IMG/VR virus record: IMGVR_UViG_3300025030_001475
Coordinates: 1-59,469 of that record
Source: a virus
Length of the DNA: 59,469 bases
Direction: 5' to 3' (one strand)
The first letter of the stretch is position 1; each line of letters opens with the position of its first letter. Below are positions 8,489-15,612 of this stretch, in pieces. Below the pieces are notes generated by a model that made no database searches, was not told the origin of the DNA, and saw only the letters and a list, made by a program, of their open reading frames with translations. The position numbers and the translations under genes were made by a program.

Positions 8489-9082
8489 TTAATAGTATTC
8501 CAAAGTAGAAAATATCCCAAAATTTGTTTTTTCTCCTACACTTAACGGCGAACATGATATAGCCACATACCAATAATGATCAGTGCTTGCGGTTTTATCA
8601 CCCAAATCCAACCTTTGTCCTGGATTATCTCCACCAGTTGTACTGCCATTATTAATCGATGTCCAAGTAGTGGCACTAACTCCTTGTTCAAATGCATACA
8701 CTTGAATGTCTGTTGCGAAAGTAGTGATAGTCGTCCCGTCGTATATTCCTATCCTTCCATTTTGCACGGCTATAGATTGCGCCCCACCAGATAAATAAAC
8801 TCGAACAGTACACTCAGTAGCAATTAAATTTGTATCATTTAGTGTTTCTGTGCCACTTCCACTATCAAACTGCCCACCAGCAATATATTTAACATTCCTA
8901 TTATGATTAGTAGTGCATGCATCACCACCAGCCCCAGAAATATGTGTGGACGATTGATAGGAATCTACTGCTACCCTATCACCATATGCAGCACCATAGA
9001 ACCCAATAAGTTGCCCCACAGATTGCAGCGAGGTCCACGAAGGTGATGTTCCAAAATAGCCCTGAAAAACTAAATTAGCCAA
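8489..9082 (-). CDS. Beta-rich unknown protein, possible virion surface protein
   Basis: A 197-residue protein rich in Ser, Thr, Gly and aromatic residues with alternating beta-strand-like sequence and few charged residues, as in head or tail surface proteins. It has no signal peptide. The start is an uncommon TTG at 9082: AGGAGGG lies at proper distance, there is no alternative ATG in frame, and the protein contains no later methionine. Its end (IFSTLEYY) is aromatic. I do not recognise the family. Neighbouring genes include membrane and unknown proteins, so the assignment to the virion is only contextual. Confidence 0.5.
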   Translation of the reverse strand: MANLVFQGYFGTSPSWTSLQSVGQLIGFYGAAYGDRVAVDSYQSSTHISGAGGDACTTNHNRNVKYIAGGQFDSGSGTETLNDTNLIATECTVRVYLSGGAQSIAVQNGRIGIYDGTTITTFATDIQVYAFEQGVSATTWTSINNGSTTGGDNPGQRLDLGDKTASTDHYWYVAISCSPLSVGEKTNFGIFSTLEYY

Positions 9083-9097
9083 TCAACCCTCCTATCA

Positions 9098-9667
9098 TTA
9101 ATACTCAATACCAACCAATATTGCACCATTCAAACGTCCTCCGTCCTTCTCAATTCCCACCCTACCTTGAGCACCCCAGGTTATCGTTCCCGTTCGTAAT
9201 AGTTTTGCCCTAATTTGTCCTTCAATCTGATTAAGTCCAATAACCCCATAATAAATACCACCATGTATTTCTCTATCAAAGCCCCAAAAAGGAGTTGACT
9301 CCTGTCTATATTCCAAACCACCTCTTAAAACATTATCCTGCCCTGGTTTAAGTGTTGCAAATACTGTTGTATTCCCAGAGTGTTTGGGAACTTGGCCAAA
9401 AGCAATGGTATTATCTGGTGCATCTGGTATCTTTGAAGCAGTCGCCAATTGTTCTTTTGGGAAAAATTCTATTACTGCTCCAGTTGGAACTAAATACGGC
9501 ACTGGCGTAACTTTGTCTTTCCATTTGGGTTCGTAAACGGTTTGCACCGATGTTGGCCCAGGGATGTAAATTGGAGGCGCAGTAGGCGTCAACCAAATGT
9601 ACAAACCAAATGCAACAATCCCAATAAACAATAAAATATATGGGATTAAAACATTTACTTTTGGCAT
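9098..9667 (-). CDS. Membrane-anchored protein with beta-rich C-terminal domain
   Basis: The 189-residue protein starts with one clear transmembrane helix (VLIPYILLFIGIVAFGLYIW), a proline-rich linker, and then a C-terminal region of alternating polar and hydrophobic strands with many glycines (GGLEYRQE, GIYYGVIG, ITWGAQGRVGIE) ending in an aromatic residue (VGIEY). The arrangement suggests a protein that crosses the inner membrane and exposes a beta domain outside it. The ATG has GGAG at good spacing and shares one base with the stop of the endonuclease VII-like gene. No known family was recognised. Confidence 0.5.
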   Translation of the reverse strand: MPKVNVLIPYILLFIGIVAFGLYIWLTPTAPPIYIPGPTSVQTVYEPKWKDKVTPVPYLVPTGAVIEFFPKEQLATASKIPDAPDNTIAFGQVPKHSGNTTVFATLKPGQDNVLRGGLEYRQESTPFWGFDREIHGGIYYGVIGLNQIEGQIRAKLLRTGTITWGAQGRVGIEKDGGRLNGAILVGIEY

Positions 9668-10203
9668 TATAAATCTCCACTTAAATATATTATTGCAAGT
9701 TTATTAAATTTCTCGTCTTCTATAATACCAAGTTTAGTATTACAACGAGTACACAATAACCCTCTAATTTTCCCAGTAATATGATTATGATCTACGTGAA
9801 ATCTACCAATTCCACCTAGTTTATCAGTGCCACAAATAGCGCAAACATACTCTTGATCCTTTAACATGGTATCATACTCCTCTAAAGTAATACCATAAGT
9901 GCGTTTTAGGTGGGCTTTCCTCGCAGATAACTTGCCTTTAGGGGTTATATTATATTTTCTCTTCCCTTTTCTCTTTATCTCCTTGCCTTCTGGTGTGTCT
10001 CTATATTTCTTATTACTTTTTCTATTTGTCTCCTTACCCTTTGGTGTAGTCTTATACTTTTTAACTGCTATATTATTACAAGTTTTACACCAAGAAGTTA
10101 GTCCGCTCTTGTTGTAGTTATTTTTATTGAATTCTGCCTTGGGTTTTTTCACTCCACATTTAGTACAGAGTTTCATAAGGACAGCCTTTGTGGGTAAAGT
10201 CAT
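9667..10203 (-). CDS. Endonuclease VII-like HNH nuclease
   Basis: A zinc knuckle near the N-terminus (MKLCTKCGVKKPKAEF with WCKTCN) is followed by three basic repeats of about 20 residues built on the motif TPxGKE-x-KRK-x-KKY. The C-terminal nuclease has CAICGTDKLGG, FHVDHNH, GKIRGLLCTRCN, the signature of the recombination endonuclease VII family. T4 endonuclease VII resolves branched DNA before packaging, but phages carry many relatives that act as homing nucleases, and the repeated linker favours that here. The ATG overlaps the upstream stop as ATGA; a second possible start lies nine codons further in. Confidence 0.85.
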   Translation of the reverse strand: MTLPTKAVLMKLCTKCGVKKPKAEFNKNNYNKSGLTSWCKTCNNIAVKKYKTTPKGKETNRKSNKKYRDTPEGKEIKRKGKRKYNITPKGKLSARKAHLKRTYGITLEEYDTMLKDQEYVCAICGTDKLGGIGRFHVDHNHITGKIRGLLCTRCNTKLGIIEDEKFNKLAIIYLSGDL

Positions 10204-10496
10204 TGTTTATTCCCTGTTTCTTTGGGTTGATTATTAGTCCCAACATTAATTTTCATATTATGCACAGCAAAATAAAGAGCACTTGCTGCACCCGTAATTG
10301 CTAGTGCATCTCCCGATGTAAATATTATGGCCCAATATATACCAATCTTTGGTATTGTAAGGATACACCCCTGAAAAATATACTTAAATAAAGCAATGCC
10401 CCATGCACACACAAGAATCGTTGACGTTTTAGAGAACATACCATTCTTAGTAAAGAGCCGATTACTACGTACGATATCCTTTTGAATTACATCCAT
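10200..10496 (-). CDS. Small membrane protein, holin candidate
   Basis: A 98-residue protein with a basic N-terminus and two hydrophobic segments (STILVCAWGIALFKYIF and IYWAIIFTSGDALAITGAASALYFAV), ending in a short polar tail. Size, two membrane spans and the position among several other small membrane genes suit a class II-type holin, which forms pores in the inner membrane at lysis. No endolysin was identified nearby, so the function is inferred. AAAGG nine bases before the ATG supports the start. Confidence 0.55.
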   Translation of the reverse strand: MDVIQKDIVRSNRLFTKNGMFSKTSTILVCAWGIALFKYIFQGCILTIPKIGIYWAIIFTSGDALAITGAASALYFAVHNMKINVGTNNQPKETGNKQ

Positions 10497-10501
10497 AAGT
10501 A

Positions 10502-10654
10502 TTAACCTTTCTTAAACTTTGCTATTACGCCAACAATTGTAGTTTTAATCTGTAATGCTACTTCTGGAACAAACCTATTCAATAACCAATACCCGCCACC
10601 AAATATAACCACCACACCTACAATAAACTGAAGTATGTTTAAAAATATATCCAT
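10502..10654 (-). CDS. 50-residue single-span membrane protein
   Basis: This short gene lies in what would otherwise be a 170-base gap. It has an excellent ribosome site (GGGGAGGG four bases before the ATG) and encodes MDIFLNILQFIVGVVVIFGG, a membrane helix, followed by an amphipathic, basic tail ending AKFKKG. The stop TAA is at 10502-10504. It sits between two other small membrane protein genes, so it may be an accessory of a lysis cassette, for example an antiholin or pinholin-like peptide. That role is a guess from size and context. Confidence 0.6.
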   Translation of the reverse strand: MDIFLNILQFIVGVVVIFGGGYWLLNRFVPEVALQIKTTIVGVIAKFKKG

Positions 10655-10664
10655 AATCCCTCCC

Positions 10665-11021
10665 CTAAAGATCAATTTTACGTTTTATTATTAAATAAAG
10701 CATTATAAACCCAATACTATAAACCCCAGTCCACAATATCTGCACCCATAAATAATGGCTATTTAATTCACAAAATATACACATCTGTACAAACCATGCA
10801 ATCGCATTAGCGCCCAATATAACACTAGTTGTTACCATTGATGATAATAACATAACCATCGCGAAAGCAATATTAGACGGATGGCTCCTAAAAACTTTAT
10901 AATATCCACGTACCAATATAACTCCAACCCATATAACCATTACATGAACTAGCATACTAAATATCTGGGCAAATGAAGCCACAGTAAAAGGATATGCTAA
11001 TATACTATTCATAAAAATCAT
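10665..11021 (-). CDS. Multi-span membrane protein of unknown function
   Basis: 118 residues with about four hydrophobic helices (FAQIFSMLVHVMVIWVGVIL, AFAMVMLLSSMVTTSVIL, AIAWFVQMCIFCEL, ILWTGVYSIGFIMLYLII) and a basic C-terminal end (KRKIDL), which by the positive-inside rule would be cytoplasmic. Neither possible start (11021 or 11012) has its own strong ribosome site. A nine-codon frame with a good site ends just inside the gene, so translation may begin by re-initiation. No family was recognised; it belongs to the run of small membrane genes at 10200-11407. Confidence 0.55.
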   Translation of the reverse strand: MIFMNSILAYPFTVASFAQIFSMLVHVMVIWVGVILVRGYYKVFRSHPSNIAFAMVMLLSSMVTTSVILGANAIAWFVQMCIFCELNSHYLWVQILWTGVYSIGFIMLYLIIKRKIDL

Positions 11022-11034
11022 CCATTAATACCAT
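11005..11034 (-). CDS. Possible nine-codon leader ORF before the membrane protein gene
   Basis: The only strong ribosome site in this junction, GAGGTG six bases before an ATG at 11034, serves a frame reading MVLMDDFYE and then TAG. The stop falls a few bases past the candidate starts of the membrane protein gene at 11021 and 11012, which is in a different frame. This layout would load ribosomes and let them restart on the membrane protein gene. It is a sequence observation; translation is unproven. Confidence 0.3.
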   Translation of the reverse strand: MVLMDDFYE

Positions 11035-11047
11035 ATTGACACCTCGA

Positions 11048-11407
11048 TTATTTAAGATCATTAACTTTATCCTCTAACCGTTGATGATCAGTTTTTGCAT
11101 TTGTATCTACCCTTTCTACTTTATCCACAATGTATCGATGATCAGCAATATTGGCATCTTTTAATTCTCTCATGCTCTGCGTAACTTCACGAACAACCTC
11201 TGTATTTGAACTAACCACCCTACTAACCTGTGCCGTAATTTCAATGACCTTATCAGTCATCTGATTTAAGCGTTCTTCTCTTGCAACATCTTTTATTGTT
11301 TGTTTATTTTTGTCTATATAAAAAATGTACACCAAAAAACCAATCCCTATCAATACCAGCCCAACCAAACCATATTGTATGATTATTATTCGTATAGTTT
11401 CCCACAT
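11048..11407 (-). CDS. Membrane-anchored coiled-coil protein (spanin- or BhlA-like)
   Basis: The protein starts MWETIRIIII and has one N-terminal membrane helix (YGLVGLVLIGIGFLVYIFYI) followed by about 85 residues of charged, heptad-patterned coiled coil (VIEITAQVSRVVSSNTEVV, VDKVERVDTNAKTDHQRLEDKV). Small holin-like proteins and inner-membrane spanins share this build. I chose the ATG at 11407 because GAGAG precedes it; a GTG at 11419 overlapping the upstream stop is an alternative. It is part of the membrane-protein run and could take part in lysis. Confidence 0.6.
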   Translation of the reverse strand: MWETIRIIIIQYGLVGLVLIGIGFLVYIFYIDKNKQTIKDVAREERLNQMTDKVIEITAQVSRVVSSNTEVVREVTQSMRELKDANIADHRYIVDKVERVDTNAKTDHQRLEDKVNDLK

Positions 11408-11415
11408 ACCCACTC

Positions 11416-11787
11416 TCACATATAAAGGTTATTTATAAGATGTGTCGTAGAAACTCCTGGCGTACGAGGTAATCGTATTTCATTTGACCATACCTCTGGA
11501 CGCATCTTATTTTGATCTTCTCCCTTAATCCATATATCTGCAATCTGCAAATATGGAGTCATATCCATAGTATCAATAACAATAACTTTATCAACTAAAG
11601 AAGTAATCGCTTCTATACGCTTTACAATCGAATCAATTGGACGCCCAGTGCCCTTTTGCACCATCACCCAATAATCTGTCATCACACCAACAATAAGATA
11701 ATCACACAATCCTTTGGCCCGCTCAAGGAAAATGCGATGCCCTTCATGAAAAAGATCCCACACTCCAACAGTAAAACCAATTTCCAC
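11416..11787 (-). CDS. Cytidylyltransferase-family nucleotidyltransferase
   Basis: A 123-residue protein with the family hallmark GVWDLFHEGH (HxGH site) at residues 8-17, then YLIVGVMTD, the RPIDSIVKRIEAI region and a C-terminal RTPGVSTTHLI corresponding to the ISTT motif. Members such as TagD and RfaE-type enzymes activate a phospho-alcohol or sugar phosphate with CTP or ATP; the exact substrate is not evident. It starts at GTG with AAGG upstream and shares its first base with the stop of the LicD-like gene. The pair therefore suggests synthesis of a CDP-activated group and its transfer. Confidence 0.85.
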   Translation of the reverse strand: MEIGFTVGVWDLFHEGHRIFLERAKGLCDYLIVGVMTDYWVMVQKGTGRPIDSIVKRIEAITSLVDKVIVIDTMDMTPYLQIADIWIKGEDQNKMRPEVWSNEIRLPRTPGVSTTHLINNLYM

Positions 11788-12302
11788 TATGACCTTACCA
11801 TATTATTTGCTTGTTCCCACCACCAACTTACTTTCGCTTTAGACACCTGCCAATCACCATATCTAACAGTTAAATATTCTTCAATAGGAAATGGTATACG
11901 TAACTCAATATCTCTAATCGTAATCATCTTAGCATTATCTATAAGATGTGCTGGAACTAATAACCTACCATATGGGTTTATATTTACTAAATTATCAACC
12001 TCACGATGATAAAAATAAATGTCAAAAATAATGTCATTTTTAATCAAGGCAAGTTGTGAAGGTATCCCAGATATTAATTGTTTTACATGAAACCTAAACC
12101 CAGCATTCATATATCTTTTCTCAATCTCTTCAATACCAATACCTTCAACTTCTACGTCAATATCTGTATCCTTAAATAAAAATTCATCATCTAGTCCATT
12201 CCTATGGATACCAAGTGCTGTACCAGCAGAAACCCACCAATTTGTCCCATCTAATAATTGTACTCCCTCTTGTAATGTCTTGAGCGCCATTACCGGGTCC
12301 AT
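11787..12302 (-). CDS. LicD-like phosphotransferase (nucleotidyltransferase fold)
   Basis: A 171-residue protein with WWVSAGTALGIHRNG and, after a short loop, KDTDIDVEVEG, the GTALG...DxDxD pattern of LicD and related nucleotidyltransferase-fold proteins. LicD enzymes transfer phosphocholine or related phospho-alcohols from a CDP carrier to sugars. A further acidic residue (IIFDIYF) could complete the metal site. AAGGAC precedes the ATG. The next gene is a cytidylyltransferase and the previous gene is a head protein, an unusual place for a glycan-modifying pair. The substrate is unknown. Confidence 0.75.
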   Translation of the reverse strand: MDPVMALKTLQEGVQLLDGTNWWVSAGTALGIHRNGLDDEFLFKDTDIDVEVEGIGIEEIEKRYMNAGFRFHVKQLISGIPSQLALIKNDIIFDIYFYHREVDNLVNINPYGRLLVPAHLIDNAKMITIRDIELRIPFPIEEYLTVRYGDWQVSKAKVSWWWEQANNMVRS

Positions 12303-12311
12303 TTAATGTCC

Positions 12312-12593
12312 TTATTTGTAAATTACATAAGAAAGCTTAAGAGCCGTACCACCACCAGCTATGGCATATATTTCACTAAGATCCCCATGAGCATGCCATT
12401 CAACCATATCACCAGGCTGCAACCCAAAACCATTAGTACCATCAGTTGCAACATCACTCTTACCTAGATAAATAGTATTCGTCCCATCTAGGTTATGGAA
12501 AACAGCCTCTATAAATGGATCGGGAGTAGCACTTAAAACATCTGCAGCGGTAATACCAATACTTACCGTATTAACCTTAAAATCATACGCCAT
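12312..12593 (-). CDS. Small phage head-associated protein (fibre or decoration-like)
   Basis: A 93-residue beta-rich protein with the pattern NTIYLGKSDVATDGTNGFGLQPGDMVEWHAHGDLSEIYAIA split over a central region. This style (IYLGxSDV...G..L..GD......LYAI) is common in small phage structural proteins encoded right after the capsid gene. GGAGG precedes the ATG. It probably sits on the head surface or at a vertex, which is an inference from family style and context. A promoter- and terminator-like region separates it from the capsid gene. Confidence 0.55.
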   Translation of the reverse strand: MAYDFKVNTVSIGITAADVLSATPDPFIEAVFHNLDGTNTIYLGKSDVATDGTNGFGLQPGDMVEWHAHGDLSEIYAIAGGGTALKLSYVIYK

Positions 12594-12627
12594 CGTGGGC
12601 CTCCAATAACACCATTACTTATTGTAT

Positions 12628-12656
12628 GATATACAAATAATATGCATTAAACTCAA
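12628..12656 (-). promoter_or_regulatory. Weak sigma70-like promoter candidate after the capsid gene
   Basis: On the minus strand, TTGAGT (12656-12651) and TATATC (12633-12628) are separated by 17 bases, just past the hairpin that follows the capsid gene and about 35 bases before the next gene. Each box matches four of six consensus bases. A promoter here would restart transcription after termination, but the match is modest in AT-rich DNA. Confidence 0.25.
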
Positions 12657-12660
12657 TACT

Positions 12661-12700
12661 ATTGAGGGTAGGTAGGATATTAACCCCACCTACCCTCAAT
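12661..12700 (-). terminator. Strong hairpin after the major capsid gene, likely terminator or mRNA-stabilising stem
   Basis: A 13-base perfect stem (attgagggtaggt at 12661-12673 with its complement at 12688-12700) encloses a 14-base loop, starting 21 bases after the capsid stop codon. This is the clearest intergenic inverted repeat seen. The bases after it on the minus strand (AGTATTGAGTTT) are T-rich but not a clean U-run, so it may weaken read-through or protect the abundant capsid mRNA rather than terminate fully. Confidence 0.55.
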
Positions 12701-12720
12701 AACTAATTACATTTTACTAT

Positions 12721-13743
12721 CTAATTGATTGAATCGTATCCACAGTACCAGGTCCTGTAATCAGTGAGGCCCTTTCCCCAAACAATCCGGACCTTGTACC
12801 GAATTTGGTCACGTTCAAATGCTGTACCAAGATTCCCATCCTGTACAAAAAGATCTGGTTCCTTCTTGCCATTGAGGAAACCAACCTCAATAGTATCATA
12901 CTGTGCAGGATCTGCAACTAAATACCACTCACTAGCGTTAAGCCAGGGCACAAACAGTGGCTGCAACTTCCCTGCGAAGAAGTTACGAGAAGTTGGCTGT
13001 ACTGCCTGAGTTGTACCAGTGAGTGTGTCTACCGCCACACCGGTAGTTGGTAGAACTCCAGGATTCAACAGCTTCCATACCTTGATCTCTTGCTGTGGGG
13101 AACACACAAGAAACTTGGGTACGATGCGGATTGGGTATCCCTTAAGGTCGGTCTGTCCAATCATCGCATTATAAGCAGTCTGAAGTGCTGCTTCTGAAAG
13201 TGCGACGTTCATGGTAGCTGGAGCATTGGCGTGGCTGGCATTACTAAAAAGGGCCACACCATCATAAATGGTAGGATTACCACGGATGAAATTCCAGATA
13301 TCATAGTCAATTGTACGTGCAGCTGCACGTCCAAAACGCTGTGGCTGTTTCTTGATCTCAGCCATATCATCATTAATCAGTGCTTCCCAAGACACACCAA
13401 ACATGCGGCCAAACTTTTTAGGCGCGTACCGGACTTTCTCGTCTTGCAGCGAGGAATCCTTATATTCCCCGTGCTCTCCAACCTCTAGGAGGTTATCAGA
13501 TTCTGAGAAACGAGTCCGTGTCTGCTCTTTGAAATCCTTCAGATTACTAGTTTCACTAACAACATTAGTCCATGTTGAAGGATATTCCGTATAACTCTTT
13601 AACATCACCTTGTAAAGCGTATTAGCCATGATAGCCGGAAAATCTGTGGTAGACGCGGCTTCCTGAAGTAACCGCGAATACATCCCACTATCAAGCTCTG
13701 CCTGAGCAGCCTCTTGCAAACTTTTAATTACGTGGACACCCAT
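12721..13743 (-). CDS. Major capsid protein, Mu gpT-like
   Basis: A 340-residue protein resembling the Mu gpT-type major head subunit (HK97 fold). Typical features are the N-terminal helix after the start, the stretch RYAPKKFGRMFGVSWEAL, NDDMAEIKKQPQRFGRAAA, a mid region with LVCSPQQE, and the C-terminal EWYLVADP, VGFLNGKKEPDLFV, FERDQIRYKVRIVWGKGLTDYR. It assembles the icosahedral shell. An AAGGAGGG ribosome site, the hairpin after the stop and the position behind protease and decoration genes fit a highly expressed capsid gene. The protein lacks an obvious large delta domain of its own, consistent with a separate scaffold. Confidence 0.85.
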   Translation of the reverse strand: MGVHVIKSLQEAAQAELDSGMYSRLLQEAASTTDFPAIMANTLYKVMLKSYTEYPSTWTNVVSETSNLKDFKEQTRTRFSESDNLLEVGEHGEYKDSSLQDEKVRYAPKKFGRMFGVSWEALINDDMAEIKKQPQRFGRAAARTIDYDIWNFIRGNPTIYDGVALFSNASHANAPATMNVALSEAALQTAYNAMIGQTDLKGYPIRIVPKFLVCSPQQEIKVWKLLNPGVLPTTGVAVDTLTGTTQAVQPTSRNFFAGKLQPLFVPWLNASEWYLVADPAQYDTIEVGFLNGKKEPDLFVQDGNLGTAFERDQIRYKVRIVWGKGLTDYRTWYCGYDSIN

Positions 13744-13772
13744 CTATATTCCCTCCTTGTCTATTCTATTAC

Positions 13773-14273
13773 TTATGTTGCATCAGTAATATTGCTATTA
13801 GCACGAGTTACAATCTTGCACTGAATATATGCAGTTCCTACGGTAGTTCCAAATCCCTTTGTAGAACCAAGTGCAACACATTTACCAATTCCTACATCAC
13901 TACCAGCAGCAGCACCACGATTATTAACTGTAGTACGTGCGCCTTCCTGTTCACCAGCCACTGCTGCAGTGGTGTTATCAACTGCAGCAGTGGCTGGTGA
14001 ACCACCAAGAATAAAGGTGACACCACTTGCAACCGCAAACTCAAATACGCCCTGAGTCTGATAAACACAAGTAGTTGTAATGTAATTGGCCGCATCGGCA
14101 GTCGCAGAACAAGTGTTCATTGAAATCCCATCGATACCAGTAGCATTACCTGCTGGGGCTGCACCTACTCCACCAGCCGATAAATAAATTGGAGTACCAG
14201 TATAAATCTTTGTAACACCACTCGCCACAGCAGCCTGTAGCGTAACACCATCTTGGACAAAATTCTGAGCCAT
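13773..14273 (-). CDS. Head decoration protein (DUF2190-like)
   Basis: A 166-residue protein, rich in Ala, Gly, Thr and Val and poor in charge, with repeated beta-strand patterns. Its start (MAQNFVQDGVTLQAAVASG) and later GVFEFAVASG resemble DUF2190-type phage decoration proteins, which bind the outside of the shell and stabilise it. It is encoded between the protease/scaffold and the capsid genes, the usual place. AAGGAGGA precedes the ATG. Assignment rests on style, size and location rather than a unique motif. Confidence 0.7.
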   Translation of the reverse strand: MAQNFVQDGVTLQAAVASGVTKIYTGTPIYLSAGGVGAAPAGNATGIDGISMNTCSATADAANYITTTCVYQTQGVFEFAVASGVTFILGGSPATAAVDNTTAAVAGEQEGARTTVNNRGAAAGSDVGIGKCVALGSTKGFGTTVGTAYIQCKIVTRANSNITDAT

Positions 14274-14302
14274 CTTTTATTCCTCCTTAGTAAGATCCGT
14301 GA

Positions 14303-15544
14303 TTACTTTTTCTCTTCAAGAATTCCAAAAAGATTGTCGAGTTTGGTCTGCCGAATTTCCTTGGTTATCTTATTATTGCCATCACCAAGCCCTCGGACAG
14401 TACCCTTTGGAGTAAGCTCTTCAGAAATCTCGGCAAACATAGTCTTAGATTCCTGTATGATTGCATCCATCTCATCTGGGTCTGATCCAATAAGAGAAGC
14501 CAGCAACCGTTTCTTCATTGTAGCAGGAAGCCCAGATTCCTGCAACTTCTTCTCTGCAACTGCCTTAGAAGTTACAGCGATAAGCTTCTCTTCAAGCTCT
14601 TCTACTTTCTTGCCAAGATCCTCATTAGCTTCCTGTGCCTGAGTTGCAGCCTCTGCAAGTAGCTGGATCTGCTCATCACGCTCAGCAAGCACCTCTACAA
14701 ACTCTCCCATATTAGCCTCCTCCAGCTTCTCAGTACCCTCAGGAACCTCTGCCTTAGCAACACTTTCAGTTACATTGGTATAAACTTCTGCAGTCTCACT
14801 CTCAACAAGATCAACAAACTCATCGATGAGTGACTTAGTATGTTCAGCCATTGCATCGATCGCCGCAGTTGCCTCAGCAAGAGCCTTCTCTCTAACACCA
14901 TTACTAATCTCTGCTACGATCTCTGGATTGGACTCCATTAACCCCTTTAGCGTAAGCTCTGTAGTCATCCCTTTCTCCTCCGTTACCTCTAAAATTGAAA
15001 TATCTGATTCATGAACGACTTGAATGTGCCCACCAGCTGACGCATCTGGAACAAAATCTACAGAATGCGGCTTTACAATGGCTTCTACAACATTTACTAC
15101 ATCATCACCAATCTTCCCCATACGTGTTTTACCCATAGCATTAATGGATAGCCCAATTTCATTAAGCCAACCATTAGTATGGGCCTCATGTACCTTTTCC
15201 CATAGGCCACTATCTCTAATCCCTATTTTTGCGCCGATCCCCTTCTCTTCAGGAATGTAATAGGATTCAAGAATGGTACCTACCCAATCCCTAAATGAAC
15301 GGGCTGCTTTTCCCGTGGCTTCGGGAGATCCTGGTACAGGATGATCTACGTACATCTTCTTACCAATAAATAGTGGAGCCGCTGACTCTAAGCATTCTGG
15401 AGTGTAGTAATTCTTTCTTTTACTGAGTCCAGACTTAATTAATACCGCAGTGATAGTTTTCTTATCCACATCAACCTGAGGTGTGCCCTCAAATAACAGG
15501 ATGTCCCCAACCATCTCCGTTTTTTGATCTACCTTTTTAGCCAA
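14303..15544 (-). CDS. Prohead protease fused to a coiled-coil scaffold domain
   Basis: Residues 1 to about 190 look like a phage prohead protease: KKMYVDHPVPGSPE carries a conserved histidine, and VKPHSVDFVPDASAGG is a family-typical block near a predicted catalytic serine. Residues from about 195 to 390 are highly charged helix and coiled coil (LEEANMGEFVEVLAERDEQIQ, KKVEELEEKL) expected of an internal scaffold that is cut out during maturation. This fusion would explain the absence of a separate scaffold gene. The start is a TTG at 15544 with GGAGGT seven bases upstream; no in-frame ATG is near. Confidence 0.75.
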   Translation of the reverse strand: MAKKVDQKTEMVGDILLFEGTPQVDVDKKTITAVLIKSGLSKRKNYYTPECLESAAPLFIGKKMYVDHPVPGSPEATGKAARSFRDWVGTILESYYIPEEKGIGAKIGIRDSGLWEKVHEAHTNGWLNEIGLSINAMGKTRMGKIGDDVVNVVEAIVKPHSVDFVPDASAGGHIQVVHESDISILEVTEEKGMTTELTLKGLMESNPEIVAEISNGVREKALAEATAAIDAMAEHTKSLIDEFVDLVESETAEVYTNVTESVAKAEVPEGTEKLEEANMGEFVEVLAERDEQIQLLAEAATQAQEANEDLGKKVEELEEKLIAVTSKAVAEKKLQESGLPATMKKRLLASLIGSDPDEMDAIIQESKTMFAEISEELTPKGTVRGLGDGNNKITKEIRQTKLDNLFGILEEKK

Positions 15545-15589
15545 CGCAACACCTCCATAGAAATAAACCTGTCATATGAAAAATGATAA

Positions 15590-15595
15590 ATTATA
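15590..15595 (-). promoter_or_regulatory. Possible -10 box before the protease/scaffold gene
   Basis: The 68-base gap between the giant MuF gene and the protease gene contains a perfect TATAAT on the minus strand, about 45 bases before the TTG start. No convincing -35 box lies 16-18 bases upstream. It could supply extra transcription of the protease, decoration and capsid genes, but in AT-rich DNA the chance of such a box is high. Confidence 0.25.
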
Positions 15596-15612
15596 TCTAA
15601 TTGGACACAATA

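Noticed and set aside
9411-9680. Minus-strand frame of 89 codons overlapping the anchored beta-rich protein
   Set aside because: It is a shifted frame of 9098-9667, which has the better start, membrane helix and complete length.
13892-14095. Leucine/valine-rich minus-strand frame inside the decoration gene
   Set aside because: It is out of frame with the decoration protein and its hydrophobic look comes from the frame shift in Ala/Thr-rich codons.
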